A stretch of DNA of 64,000 nt from positions 434,001 to 498,000 of the forward strand of contig JNEN01001227.1 of the NCBI GenBank assembly GCA_000697355.1, read 5' to 3'. A program made the position numbers and the translations under genes. Positions 10,065-21,812 of the stretch are shown here, one piece after another. The DNA is from Syncephalastrum monosporum B8922. Its lineage: Eukaryota > Mucoromycota > Mucoromycetes > Mucorales > Syncephalastraceae. The notes under the pieces are model-generated. The model did not search any database. It worked only from the letters and a program-made list of their open reading frames with translations, and had not been told where the DNA came from. Positions within the stretch are counted from its first letter, which is position 1; every line of letters starts with the position of its first letter.

Positions 10065-13000
10065 TTAATGGATGTTTGTTGTGCTGGTCGTGGTAGTAGT
10101 AGTAGTAGTAGTAGTAGTAGTGATCTTTTGCGCGAGCGCGACGAGGGTGTCGACATCTTGGGTCATATCCCGAAGTTCGTCATCTTCGTGGGTAGTCTCA
10201 GACTCGACCGTGGTCATCTGCGATACGTCAATGGGCTTGGGCGCCAGATCCTCTTGGATGGGCTCAACCGTGTCAACGTAGACTGTCACGTATTCCAGCG
10301 GTTCGACGGCCTGGTGTGGTTCATTCGATTTCTTTGGCACGACCTTGGCCTTTTTCGTGGGCCGCACAAATGGGCAGAGCAAATCCTGCGGGTCAAATCT
10401 GCCCAGTGGCGCGCGCGGGCAGGCAGAGACGTTCTTGTGCCACTCGGCGCCAATGGAGTCCAGGAGAGGGTGCGAGACGCGCTGGCCCCACAAATCCAGG
10501 ACCGGGAGGCCATCAAAATCAGGTAGGCGCTCACCCGGCAGTTGGCTGAGGATCGTGTCGCGCTGCATCAGCGGCACAAGGAATTCGTCCAGCGAATTCG
10601 TGCGTTCCTTTTTGATGTGCGTGCCAAATTCGAGATGGTTCGTCGAAAATGACTCAAAATGCTGAAAATTGGGGTAGAGCATCACGTAGCCGCGTAGATA
10701 GACGAGCTCGATAAAGTACTTCTTCCAGGACTTCTTCCAGCGCTGAGATCGGCTGTTGGGTACCGAAATGTTGAGAAGCTGATACTGCCGCAGGTCCTCC
10801 AGGCGGCTGGTCAGATAGCCGTGGAATTCGCGCCAATGCTCCGGAAAGTAGACGGCGCCCCAGGAACAGGGGACTTGGGTGAGGTAGGGAATGCGGGCGT
10901 GGTATTCGTCACCGATGGCTTGGATCGGGTCAAACGGGCGTCTGCCTTGGGGGAGGAGCTCAAGATGGCGGGGAGAATAAAGGCTGATGCCGTACATGAG
11001 CTGCGTCGCGTCCTCGCTGTAGCGGTATTTAAGAATGCTGTATTTTGCCCAGACGTAATAAAGAGGGGAGACCTCAATGTCGTCTTCAAGAAGCACAGCA
11101 TAGTTGTGATCGCTACTCGGATACCACGATTCGACTATCGCGGGCATCAGACCGCCCTTCTGGATGCGGTGTCGGACGATCTTCTTGCCGTGGGGCCAGG
11201 TATAGCCGTTTACGAGCATGCGCGTCACGCGGTCCGCAGTCTGTTCCAGATGCAGCTTAAGATTCACAGAGTCACCGAGATAGTATGCGCTGTTCGTGGA
11301 CTGGAGCAATCGCGAAAGCGAGTGCGGTCGTCGGTCGGTGATCACCACCACGTCCAATTCGACGTCATGCCAGCCTATGCCTAGGTAAGCATCCCCGGAA
11401 ACACACATCCTTTTCTGACTTACGTTGCAATGTGCCGATAGACAGCTCAGATAACCAAAGCGCATGTCGTATCTCGCCAGCAGGAAGACCGATCGCGGTC
11501 AAGCCCTCGGCGCGAGCGAGACTTTCGAGAACGTGGAACATGGGCTGATCGCGATGGACGTGAATCATGACGGACGGTCGCAAGGCGTGGATGAGACGAG
11601 CAGTTTCGGTGGCAGCAGCAGAAGCAGCCGCGAGTTCGTCTGCAGGTGTCAGGTCGAGATCATGCACGAAGACAGCTCCGGCGTTGGCGCATTCGGTCAC
11701 GCTGAGGACATCCTCAAGGGCCTTGCCTGTCAAACCGCGACGGCTTCCGGTGACAATGATATGCACGGGTGTGTGGAAACGGCAAAAGAGCGGGTGGAGC
11801 GCAATCGCTTGCTCAGGACCGTCTGCAACAAAAAGTACCGTTTCCAGTTTAAGCAAAGTGCGCTGGCGGTAGTCGAGGGCGGTGGGGGAGGTGCGCTTAA
11901 GACGGAGTTGAGACCATAGAGAGTTGTTATGGTAATCGTTATCGAGAATGTCACAGTGATTCTGCTGAATGGTCAGACGAAAGCGTGGGTCTGGGTGCGG
12001 CGGAAGGACAACCGAAGGAAGCGCAGCGTGTTTGAGCAGTGATCTACTGACATGATAGGAAATGGGCAGGCTGAGCGCATGATGACGTACGTCCGTCAGA
12101 TAAGGCACCCAGCTGCTTTTGATGAGCCATGCCCCGTGCAGGGCATCCACAGGTTGACTTTGATTGGGCACGATGCCAAAGTCGTTGGGCAGACACAAAA
12201 GATCACCGACTGTGCCTTCTTGGTGGTGCAGGTTAGCTGGCAGCAATGAAGCATGATCACCGAGGAGGGCGTCGCGGTACTCGGCCGACTGTGTAAGACC
12301 AAAGATGTACTCGAGATAGTGCGACCCAGGCAGGGTGCCACTTTCGAGAACCCAGATATAGTCAGTCTCTTCCATCGTATGAATGACTTGGAGCCAGCTC
12401 GACTGGCCTGCTGATATGGGTCCAAAAGGTGATGCGGGCTTATCAACCGTCATGACTTTGATTGTGACGGTGGTATCGAGTCGATGTGTGTGGTATTCAA
12501 CAGGCTGTTGCAGATCCGAGGAGCAGAGAAGGACAATCGCACTGACGGGCAGAGACTGGTCGAGGACGGCGGAGAATTGTGATTTAATATACTGCTTGTC
12601 AGTAACATGGATCATGGCCGTAATCCGGGGCGAATGCGGTTGGTCTCCATGGGTATCTGCAATCGATTTTTGGGACAAGTCGTGGAGTGCCTCAGCCGAG
12701 TGTCCTTCTGCTGTGTAAGACTGTAGGGCCCTTAAAAAGGGTTGCTGCTGCACGTGATCCGCATCATTGGCTGTCCAGCTCTTGATGCTGTCTAAATACA
12801 CATGCAAGGCGGCATAAACACAGGGAACAACTCCTTGAATTCCTGATTGGACTCACCTGTTTGCCATGACCGGAACTGAGGCCAGGTGATATGAATGGGC
12901 TCTATCGGTTCTGGGGTTGTGTTGAGGTTGAGTGCGACCTGCCCTGAACCGGACGTCTTGGACGGCCGTTGTGTCGAATAGAACAGCAGCATGGACATCC

Positions 13001-13175
13001 AAAGTGTAAATGCAGTTGAGAGCGCGAGTAGAAAGGCGAGTCGAAACCGCCGTCGTGGAAACAGGCTCGCGGTTTTTGTGAATGAGGACCGTGGCGAAGC
13101 GGCAGACGGTGGGCGATCCAGCGTGGGCGATGAGGTAAACGAAGAAGAGGAACGAGTGTGAGGGGCGTCTACCAT
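10065..13175 (-). CDS. Type II membrane glycosyltransferase, GT-A/GT2-like, 1000 aa
   Basis: Three exons: 12857-13175, 11424-12791 and 10065-11380 (1000 residues), all junctions in phase. After a Ser/Pro-rich cytosolic tail comes one membrane anchor (about residues 47-65, FLLALSTAFTLWMSMLLFY), giving a type II Golgi-like topology. The next part (about 150-450) looks like a divergent GT2 fold (ITAMIHVTDKQYIKSQFSAV). A Rossmann-like middle follows. The C-terminal half has the clearest catalytic features: VVVITDRRPHSLSRLLQS opens a GT-A fold, and LLEDDIEVSP gives an acidic metal-binding signature. The tail ends in about 12 consecutive Thr coded by a trinucleotide repeat. Sugar donor and acceptor cannot be read from the sequence. 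Start alternatives are 13175 and 13208; the first is used because it is closer to the rest of the coding frame. Confidence 0.75.
10092..10122. repeat. AGT/ACT microsatellite, poly-Thr in glycosyltransferase
   Basis: About ten gta/agt triplets in a row on the + strand encode the poly-threonine run near the C-terminus of the - strand glycosyltransferase. Confidence 0.85.
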
Positions 13176-14486
13176 AGTCCAAACAAGAGAAAAGGGAAAA
13201 GCGTACACCGCTTTTACTTCGCTTTAAACAGGAGGAGAAAGGAAAAAACCTCAGGTTGTCAAGGTTGCTTTTTTTTTAAAATAAACGCTATACTAGAGCT
13301 TGCCAATTAAGCACACCTCATTCGCTCAACTTGTGTGCTGTTCATCTTTGTGTTACTCTTTTAATTTACCTACCGCGCTTTTCATAGAAATACCAAGGTA
13401 CGTGCTATTTTTCCGTTTATTCAGCACCCGAGTTTCATTGTCTAAGCCCTCATTGCATACACTTCTCTCACCTCCTTTCTAAAATAGATCACTTGCTTTG
13501 GGAAAAGAAAGTGGGGTGTGTTCTGTGAGGGATAGGCAAGCGACCGCGTGGCAAAATTGACTTCCAAGGCAGGCACGTATTACGAAAGCTCATACAAGGA
13601 GTTTTAATTTTGTGTGACCTGACACTCCATTGAGCCCATGGAGAGCACCGGCAGGGAGTTCCCCTTGCTGTATTTATGCTACAAGCAGCAATGATGTGGA
13701 CAGGGTTACAATTTTATAACGTCATATAATGGGAGGACGCGGTCGACATGCGACGGTCGCGTGTCGCCATGCACTGAGCTTATGAAATTGAGTTTTACCC
13801 AAATTCGGGAGAACGATCCAACACCAAAATAAGAGCGATCGCAATAATAACTTCATATCCTCATCCTCAACAACGGGAAAAGAAACAGAAGCTATGTGTG
13901 CAGCCGCACCACTCTATGGAAGCAGCAGTGCTCAGCTTATATCGTTCCCCTCAAGGTACCGAGACAAGAACGGCTTAGGTAAACGCCACCGAATTTCTGG
14001 CCTAACATTGGGGCACAAAGAAAAGCATGAAGTGTTCCGATTGAAAACCGGATAGAAATTCGCTAAAATCCCGGGTTGGTCTTGATTTCCTGGGCAGCAA
14101 TGATTTCTGTGGCCAATGTGACACAACTATATTTGTTCAGCAATGATCTTCGTACACCTTAAGAAGACTGTATGTAAAAGAGTTTGTCAATCGAGCAAGA
14201 ACCCACTGCTCGCCAAGTCACACTTGTTATATGATATAGATCGTAGTCAGCATACTCGACATCCTGCTCCTTCTTCTGGACCATTATTCAGCAATATTTG
14301 ATTCCATTTTTGCGTCCTTATCATGTAGTAGACCGACTAAGTCATGTCATCGTGAAAGCATATTATTGGTACATCTATATATAATAATCTTAATATTCCG
14401 TACATCCATAATTACATAAGCAAGACACAAAAGACCTCGGCTCAATTCCCGGGCAGGGCGTCTGGCAAAGTAGACAACTTTGAGAT
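13176..14486. other. Long intergenic stretch, no gene seen
   Basis: AT-rich DNA 5' of the glycosyltransferase gene. The only longer open frames (such as 13932-14126 on -) have no coding character. Confidence 0.45.
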
Positions 14487-14768
14487 GTGAACGGTACCTG
14501 ACGTCAATCTTCATCAAGGTCTTTTCACCCGTGTCCTTCGGTAAATGTGAACCGCGTGATGGTAAAGTAGGCCAATGAATCCTCTGAAACGCGAAAGATA
14601 CCTGACGTCAATACCTGTCAGGGACCATATCTTTGAGCTCTTTTTCCCCATTGGTAAAACGTGGATTGCGTGATAGCTTGGTTAGCCAACGGAACCTATG
14701 AAGGAAAAAAGCTCGACGTCAATCCCTGTCAGGTCCTTATTTTACTTCTCCTTTCCCATTGGCACAGC
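14487..14768 (+). repeat. Threefold imperfect tandem repeat with CRE and CCAAT motifs
   Basis: Three units of about 104-111 bp. The aligned landmarks are tgacgtca palindromes at 14499-14506 and 14603-14610, and a one-base variant (cgacgtca) at 14714-14721. Each is followed by aat and, in the last two units, by cctgtcagg. Between them lie gcgtgat motifs and CCAAT boxes in either direction (14572-14576, 14648-14654, 14757-14763). tgacgtca is the full CRE recognised by ATF/CREB-type bZIP proteins. The whole reads as a duplicated upstream regulatory module. Confidence 0.7.
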
Positions 14769-15590
14769 TGCCCGAGTTCTTGCATGAATATCGATTGACA
14801 CGCGCTCTTTCTCATAAAAAAGATCTTCTGTTTTCTCCCACGTCTACTTTTCTTCTTCTTCTTCTTTACCCTGGTCAAGTCTTACGCTGGCAAGTATATA
14901 CAAAAGGATTTTGGTTACAAGTATAAACTAATAAGAAGTGCAACACATAGACCACTACGTTCCCTATAAGTCCCTCTGCCACCGGTTGCTCGCCCCCAAA
15001 CTGCACCGGTGTGCATGATAGTAAGTTGTCGCGTCAAGAGTACATGGTCTTGGACAACACTAACCTCCTTCTGAATGTATACTTAGCTTGCAGTCTTCTT
15101 GCTCGCCTCTCCTCCTGTCTTCTTTTCCGTTCACGCCTCTTCCACCTCTTTTCCGCTTGCTGTCCTCCCATCAGAGCTTTTTTTCCGCTTTTTCCTCTGC
15201 CCGTAAGTGAAACAGACTCAGGTCTATGCATTGAATATGAGACATTAACGCACATTCCAGTTCCACTCCTTTTTCGCTCCTCCTTTGCTCTTCTTCCTCT
15301 CTGCTTGCTCTCCCTCTCTCCATCTTCCCGTTCGCGACCCACTAGCCGGCTATCGGTGGCTGGGACCACCGTCAAAACTTACCCCCCCAAAGACATGTGC
15401 CACGCGCCAAATGTCTGCCCCACGCCCATCGGTAAGCGCTTGTGATTAATACAAGGAAACTGAGACTCACAAATGCAATCTGCTGCACAGTCCAGATGAG
15501 GCAGTGGCCAACACGCCGTGAGCGTGTATGACGACCCCGGTCCCGGTAGCTGGTATGTATAATAAAAATGAAGTGTAGTCCACGAGAACT
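14769..15590 (+). other. Possible short spliced transcript downstream of the CRE array
   Basis: A TATA-like ataaaaaa (14813-14820) and a long pyrimidine-rich start region (14830-14870) follow the repeat array. Further down are a good donor at 15431 (gtaagc), an acceptor at about 15490 (ctgcacag) and an aataaa at 15562-15567. Coding capacity is poor: an ATG at 15394 gives only about 25 residues across the junction. This could be a non-coding RNA, a microprotein gene or chance. Confidence 0.25.
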
Positions 15591-16500
15591 GATTTCGGAA
15601 CGAAATTTCGTAGGCTAGTTAAGAGTAACTACACTAATAAAATGCGTTTACTCTTATTCATGCGTACATATAACGTGTGTCAGAGCGTGATAATATTTTC
15701 TGGATTGCGTACATCTAATATCCTGTACGTGTTGGGTCTCGGCTGTTCTGAACGCCGGTAAAAAGCAATACAAAGGAGACAGAGCATATATATCAGCCGT
15801 TAACTTATAATATATTCTACATTTGATGATCCATGTCATCTTGCTTTATGACCTAAAAGGTGGACGCATTATACGTGGTTTGATATGTATTTAACAAAGC
15901 TGTGCCTTCCTCCGGGATAAGATGATGCACACATCTGGAACAAATTTGATTGGGCTACGACATGATAAGCGGAGATTGGATGGTCACGGCGAGAAAAATG
16001 AACCCCCAAACGGTCTGTGGGGCACAAGCCCCCGCCTATCCATATGCCAGAAAAAAAAAGGATGGCTCGGTGAAAAAGCCTTTTGATGGGTGGCCATCCT
16101 CTTATGGCAAGTTTCCTGATCTCTTATGGTAAGTAAGCTTGCATGATTGATTTTGCATTGTCGTTGTCCTTTTGTTTTCTAATTTTTTACCTTTTGTCGG
16201 TATCAGAGATATCTATTACTGTTTTGCGAACTTGTCACCCAGTATGGAAGTTCTGACAAAGCCACCAGACATTTTGGTACAAAGCACCAGTGGAGACGCA
16301 TGCCGTATCCATAGCGGACATTAATACCGACAAGAGGTTTTATCCTTGCCATACCATGATAATCTTGCTAAATGCAGCTTGAATAGGGATGTATCTAGCG
16401 AGGTGCGTATGATGACGAGTCATGCCGTAATATGAGTAAGACTCGGTGAACAGGAGATTGGCGAGGAGGTAGTAATGGATAAATAAGAGTGTCGGGGGTT
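15591..16500. other. Intergenic, upstream of phosphoglycerate dehydrogenase
   Basis: No gene supported. One open frame on + at 15950-16132 (60 residues) has no recognisable features. Confidence 0.45.
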
Positions 16501-16509
16501 GACACGATG

Positions 16510-16518
16510 GATGACTCT
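16510..16518 (+). promoter_or_regulatory. Gcn4-type half site before SER3
   Basis: gatgactct contains the TGACTC core bound by Gcn4/CPC1 bZIP regulators of amino-acid synthesis, about 110 bp before the ATG. A tttaaaaa TATA-like box follows at about 16565. Function is inferred from the motif and from the serine-pathway role of the gene. Confidence 0.4.
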
Positions 16519-16625
16519 GATCAAGATCACATCTCAGCAACCGACAAATGCCTCCGGACTGCGCGTTTAAAAAGCACGCCATCCTCCCATCTGTCTCTCC
16601 TTCTCTTCAAACTTTTATCACTATC

Positions 16626-18103
16626 ATGGCAAACGACAACACGCCTGCTCCCGCGCCCGCTCCTGCATCCGCGCCCGCTCCGACCGGTGGTGAGGCTGCA
16701 CCCCGCCGTTCGTCTTTCAGCCAGATCAAGGCCAAGGTGCTCAGACCCTTCAAGTCGGCTGAAGTTAAGATTTTGCTGCTTGAAAACGTCAACGAGACGG
16801 CTATCAAGGCTTTCCAGAAGCAAGGCTACCAGGTAAACAAAAAAAATATGGTTTGACAGGCGAAAAGGCTAACCAGACATGGTATGCTTTAGGTCGAGAC
16901 TTACTCCAAGGCTCTTGTGGGTGATGAGCTCATTGAGAAGATCAAGGATGTGCATGTCATTGGTATCCGTTCCAAGACCAAGCTGACCAAGCAAGTGCTC
17001 GCTGCTGCCAACAATCTTCTGGCGATCGGCTGTTTCTGCATTGGTACCAACCAGGTCGATCTTCAGGCTGCTGCTCAGAAGGGTGTAAGTGACAAGTGGA
17101 TATGAAGGATACAGCTCTAGTTTACTTATTCCTACAATGACAGGTTGCTGTGTTCAACTCTCCCTTCAGCAATTCGCGCTCTGTAGCCGAGCTCGTGATT
17201 GGTGAGATTATTTCGTTGGCCCGTCAACTCGGTGACCGCAACATTGAGATGCACCAGGGCGTCTGGAACAAGGTGTCCAAGAACTGCTACGAGATCCGTG
17301 GCAAGACTCTCGGTATCGTCGGCTATGGTCATATTGGTGCCCAGCTTTCCGTCCTCGCCGAGGCCATGGGTATGACCGTCTATTTCCACGACGTGCTCCA
17401 GATCATGCCTCTCGGTACTGCGAAGCAAGTCGACTCGCTTGAGGAGCTGCTGTCCATCTCCGACTTCGTCAGTCTGCATGTCCCCGAGCTCGAGGAGACC
17501 AAGAACATGATGGGCGAGCGTGAGATTATGGGCTTCATGAAGAAGGGTTCCTATCTTCTCAATAATGCCCGTGGCACTGTTGTTCAGCTGCCCGCGCTTG
17601 CCAAGGCGCTGCAGTCTGGCCACCTCGCCGGTGCGGCTGTCGACGTGTATCCCAAGGAGCCTGCTTCGAACGGTCCTCACTTTACCGACTATCCCGAGCT
17701 GCTCAAGTCCCCCAACCTGATCTTGACCCCCCACATCGGTGGCTCCACTGAAGAAGCCCAGCGCATGATTGGTCTCGAGGTGTCGACTGCGCTGACCAAG
17801 TTCATTAACGAGGGTGGTTCCATGGGTGCTGTCAACTTCCCCGAGATCGATTTGCGTGCCATCAGCCAGGACGACAAGAACACTGTCCGTGTTCTGTACA
17901 TCCATCAAAACATTCCTGGTGTGCTCAAGGAGATCAACGAGATCTTTGCTGAGCATAACGTCGAGAAGCAATACTCGGACTCCAAGGGCAACGTCGCCTA
18001 TGTCATGGCGGATATTGCTGGTGTCTCTGAGGATCAGCTCAACCGTCTCTACAATTCTATCACTGCCACCCGTGCCAACGTGAAGACCCGCATCCTGTAC
18101 TAA
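16626..18103 (+). CDS. SER3: D-3-phosphoglycerate dehydrogenase
   Basis: Exons 16626-16832, 16893-17084 and 17144-18103 give 452 residues. The protein begins with an Ala/Pro-rich tail, then the substrate-binding domain, the NAD-binding Rossmann fold with GYGHIG at about residues 193-198, and the catalytic region ending in LILTPHIGGSTEEAQ, which carries the active-site His. The last 70 residues form an ACT domain (RVLYIHQNIPGVLKEINEIF), the allosteric serine-binding module of the SerA/SER3 type. It catalyses the first step of serine synthesis, oxidising 3-phosphoglycerate to 3-phosphohydroxypyruvate, in the cytosol. Feedback inhibition by serine is likely from the ACT domain. Codon use is strongly biased, suggesting high expression. 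Confidence 0.95.
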
Positions 18104-18920
18104 TTTCCTTGGCTTATACATATTTCCATCCCCTACGTCTTCTTCTCCTCTTCCCTAGACCTCAACTCACGCTCATATACTCATTTTACGAACATACGAT
18201 TTCAACATTGCATATTTCCCAAAAAAGCTTGATATAAATATTCACTATTTAAACTATCACCATTACATCAACATTTATGTTTCCTTCTATCCACCTGTTG
18301 TTTGTGTGCGGACCCTGATCCAACTTTATCCTACCTCGACTTTTTCGCGTGCCGTACACGACTCCAAAACCAAACTTGCCATGTATGTACAGTATACGCG
18401 TCTGCTGAAACGATGACTTTCTACAAGCGTTTATAGCCGGCGGTATGAAATCCATGACGCGGCTGAAGACTACTTACTGTGAGACCAGTTAAGAAAAGGG
18501 ACATTCTGCATGTAACCCTCCGCTTCGAGCAAACTAAGGAGCCAAGTTACATGACGCACTTATTTTTTTTTTCTCTTTGTCACGATCTCGACTCGATTTC
18601 ATTTGATCTACTGTTGTTCGGAAATATTTTGATAGTGGTGCTTCCCTGCGTCGTAGCAGTGGCTGCAGCGTTCACAGTCATCCAACCCACTATATGTTGA
18701 GAATCCTCAGCATAGCAAACGCACCAGGAGGACTGCGCTTCAGGGCACTGATAATGTACGCCGATGTGCGGAATCCGACCTTACGACAAGTGTATGTGTA
18801 GTTTTTCTAATAGAGTCCCGTGGTCGGCAAATCCTGTGACCACAGTTTGCGCGGCGAATTCCTTTATAATCTGGCTTCGCACTACCATTTCACTTCTTTT
18901 TCTTCTTTCTTTGTTTCTAC
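18104..18920. other. Intergenic between SER3 and NmrA-like gene
   Basis: AT-rich 3' flank of SER3 and 5' flank of the next gene. The last 35 bp before the next ATG are a T/C-rich tract (18886-18920), typical of a fungal start region. Confidence 0.5.
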
Positions 18921-19580
18921 ATGCGTATTTTGATCTTGGGCGCGACAGGCCTGACAGGTCAAGAGATTGTACGCAAAGCGCTGGACCAAGATTACGATGT
19001 GAACATTTTCGCACGATCGCCCGATAAGCTATCTGACGACCTACTCTCGCGTGTTAAGGTCTTTAAAGGCGAGTTGACCGATGCAGTAACGCTGTCGGCT
19101 TCACTTGAAGGCGTTGAGGCGGTGATATCTGCTTTAGGTCCTGGCGCGAAACATCCTGCCGACCTGCCGCTCGCCAATGCTTATACGCTCCTCCTGCAGC
19201 TCATGAAAAGCAAGCACATTGACCGTATACTTGTGCTTTCCACGCCCAGTTTTGTCGACGAAACTAACGACCGCTACACTGTCCTGTCCAATCCAGCTTC
19301 TCCATTTATGAAAGCTCTCATCTTAACTATCAAAACTTTTGCACGAAGCGCCTACAATGACATCGTGGCATACAGCAAGGTCATCCAACAGTCTGATACG
19401 CGTTGGACGCTCTATCGTGTAGGGCTGCTCAACAACGCAAAAGAAAGTGACCAGATCCGAATTGGCTACATCGGCGACGTGGGAGTAACCACTTCGAGGA
19501 AGGATATCGCCAAGTTCTGTCTTGACGAGGTTCAGGAGAATGCCTGGGTCCACAAGATGCCATGCATATCTTCTACATAG
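18921..19580 (+). CDS. NAD(P)-binding protein, NmrA-like atypical SDR
   Basis: Single exon, 219 residues. It starts MRILILGATGLTGQEIVRKA, the GxxGxxG dinucleotide-binding motif of atypical short-chain dehydrogenases (NmrA/flavin reductase-like). Then come the DLxD-like ELTDAVTLSASLEGVEAVIS, a conserved VLSTPSF strand and the YSKVI motif in the place of the usual Y-x-x-x-K-type region. The fold is complete. Related proteins include biliverdin-IX-beta/flavin reductases and redox-sensing regulators. The substrate cannot be inferred. There is no signal peptide, so it is probably cytosolic. Confidence 0.85.
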   Translation: MRILILGATGLTGQEIVRKALDQDYDVNIFARSPDKLSDDLLSRVKVFKGELTDAVTLSASLEGVEAVISALGPGAKHPADLPLANAYTLLLQLMKSKHIDRILVLSTPSFVDETNDRYTVLSNPASPFMKALILTIKTFARSAYNDIVAYSKVIQQSDTRWTLYRVGLLNNAKESDQIRIGYIGDVGVTTSRKDIAKFCLDEVQENAWVHKMPCISST

Positions 19581-21812
19581 CTACGAAAAATGCTCACACA
19601 TGCAAGACATATTTGTGCTATTCGTTGCGTATGAAACTACACACTCAAATGTCTATCGCTGTAATATTTTATCATGGATGCGGAAGCTTGAGCATGTATG
19701 TGACCTTGCTTCATTGATGTATGCCAACATACGTACGTGTCTATGGATTCCTGCTGCATACGGAAATTGTAAAGAAAAGAAAGCATACATAAATAGCACT
19801 TATACCCACACAGCAGGCCTCCCTGACAATAGCTGTGCGCAATGTTATAGTGATCGTAGTGGACGCGTTTTGGGTGCTGAACATACATACCTTAATCGCG
19901 CATAACGATGGCATCCCCGTCAAGTAATTCTGTTCTGCCTCACTCGGAAGAAGGAATACGGTTTTGTGTACCATCTAACTATGTATAGAGAGTATCATCA
20001 CTGTCGAGAGCATCTTGATGCTCTTACCGACACCCAAAACACTCGTAACAGGATATAAACGATGTTGGAAATAGAAAAAAGGGTATAAGTGATAGATCCA
20101 CAATGAACCTGACTATAGCCACGTTACGTCACATTTAATTTAGTGCGCCTGGACAAGAGTAATAATTTCCGAGGCTCGTCACTGCAGTAGTTTGACCTGC
20201 CAGCAGTTACCGGATGACATGTGCCAAGACAGTGACAGGCAAAAACCTACTGTTTTATTAGCATTCGAAGTGAGGCGCTGCATCCTGTGGTCGAGTTTTT
20301 GCTGACAAGCGGTTTTAGTACATGTGGAATATGCCCGAGTAGAAAAAGAAAAATGCAAGGGAAAGTGTGCCCCGTAAAATCCTGCTTCGGTGCATACATG
20401 TGCGCCACGTCTCTGAGACAGCCAAGTTATAGCATCACTTCTACATAACAGAGCTCTTCATCAGTGTCACATACATTTGGTAATTTGTTTCCCTTTACTG
20501 TCACCATCATCTCGCGCGCATCTATAGATATATATAAGACCATCATAGACGCATGATCTGCTACATACGTGTTTGTCAAAGCTACTGATACATATTCGCC
20601 AAATCATTGCAATACAAGTGTTATCAATACATCGCGCATATACAGTACATGATCTAAAAACAACAGACGAAGGAATAAGAGTCGCCGCTAAGCAAACATC
20701 GTAGGGACGAAGTGAGTTGGGTCTATAAAGCGGCATGTGCCTGTGCATTTACGTGATTGAGTAATGAGGCCTGGCTCAATCTTCTTTTTACACCGTCGAC
20801 GTGAGTTGTCTACCCAAGCTACGAAGCTCTAGTGCTGAATATATATAACATTTTAGGATATGTGCCCATACATGTCTCCAATCTTATGCATATATACCTT
20901 TATTGCCTCCATTCGTTATAAGAGTCACCATTACAGGTTATACGGTGTTTCTACAGAATGTCTCTAGCAATAGACGCGCTATAAACTCTACCACTAAAAT
21001 GTGCTGCAATATAGTGAGGAAACCTCCTTTCGGCATCTGTTCCCGAGGTTACTCTATCTTGAGAGGATGCTCTTCCCCACCCCTAAAAGCAGACAAAGAA
21101 AAACAAAGCGGTATATGCAGTGACGCTGACTCTCACCCACACGGGCACCCAGCGCGCACTCAGTACACATAATGAAACAAGCACGAACTCATCGTACCAA
21201 CACGCATTCACAGGGTAACACACAATGCACGTGGGAAGTTGACGCAAGTAATGCTATCATGATGGCACTGAACTCCCGTCATCTAGCACGGGTTGTCAGA
21301 ATTTCTGGCACATGGAAAAGGCGGCGACATCAGAGAAGAATAAAGAAATAAGCCTCAGAAGAGCGTTTAGCCTGATCTGTCGCACCCGCGTGGTATGCTG
21401 CTGTGCAATCGAAGAAATGTCCAATAGACGACTTAAACGTTAAATGGGCTCTTTTCGTCTCCTGCAGGTCATTGACTCCGATAGGCTTTTTATTGTCATT
21501 CTGAACTTTTTTTTTGAGACAACACCTTCTTCCTTTTTCTTTTTTTTTCCCATTTTCCTCGTTCTCAAGCTCATAGCTTATAAAATCTAGACAAAGGGCA
21601 TCCCTTCTCGTCTTTCGTCTATTTTTTAAAAGGGAAACAAAAAAGGTACAACCAGGACGAGCTTATCTTTACGAAGCTCCCGTTTCCGTACACGTTTGGC
21701 AGACAATATACCGCAGCCGGTCACGAAATAAAAGGTGCTTCCATCAAGTTGTAGCTCATGATAGGGAACTTACGTATAATGTAGAGCGCGCACATCTTTT
21801 TTTTTTTTTACC
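19581..21812. other. Long intergenic stretch, no gene seen
   Basis: 2.2 kb without a supported gene on either strand. The right end (21500-21812) has T-rich tracts and probably holds the promoter of the F-box gene. Confidence 0.45.

Noticed and set aside
14436..14460. tRNA-like B-box (ggctcaattcc)
   Set aside because: No A-box at the right distance upstream, and the arms do not pair as a T-stem or acceptor stem.
15011..15445. Open frame of 144 codons
   Set aside because: Composition follows a C/T-rich tract (Ser, Leu, Phe, Pro); it is more likely a 5' UTR or promoter tract.
17132..18121. Long antisense open frame of 329 codons across SER3
   Set aside because: It mirrors the highly biased codon use of SER3 on the other strand. 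The sense frame has complete domains; the antisense one has none.
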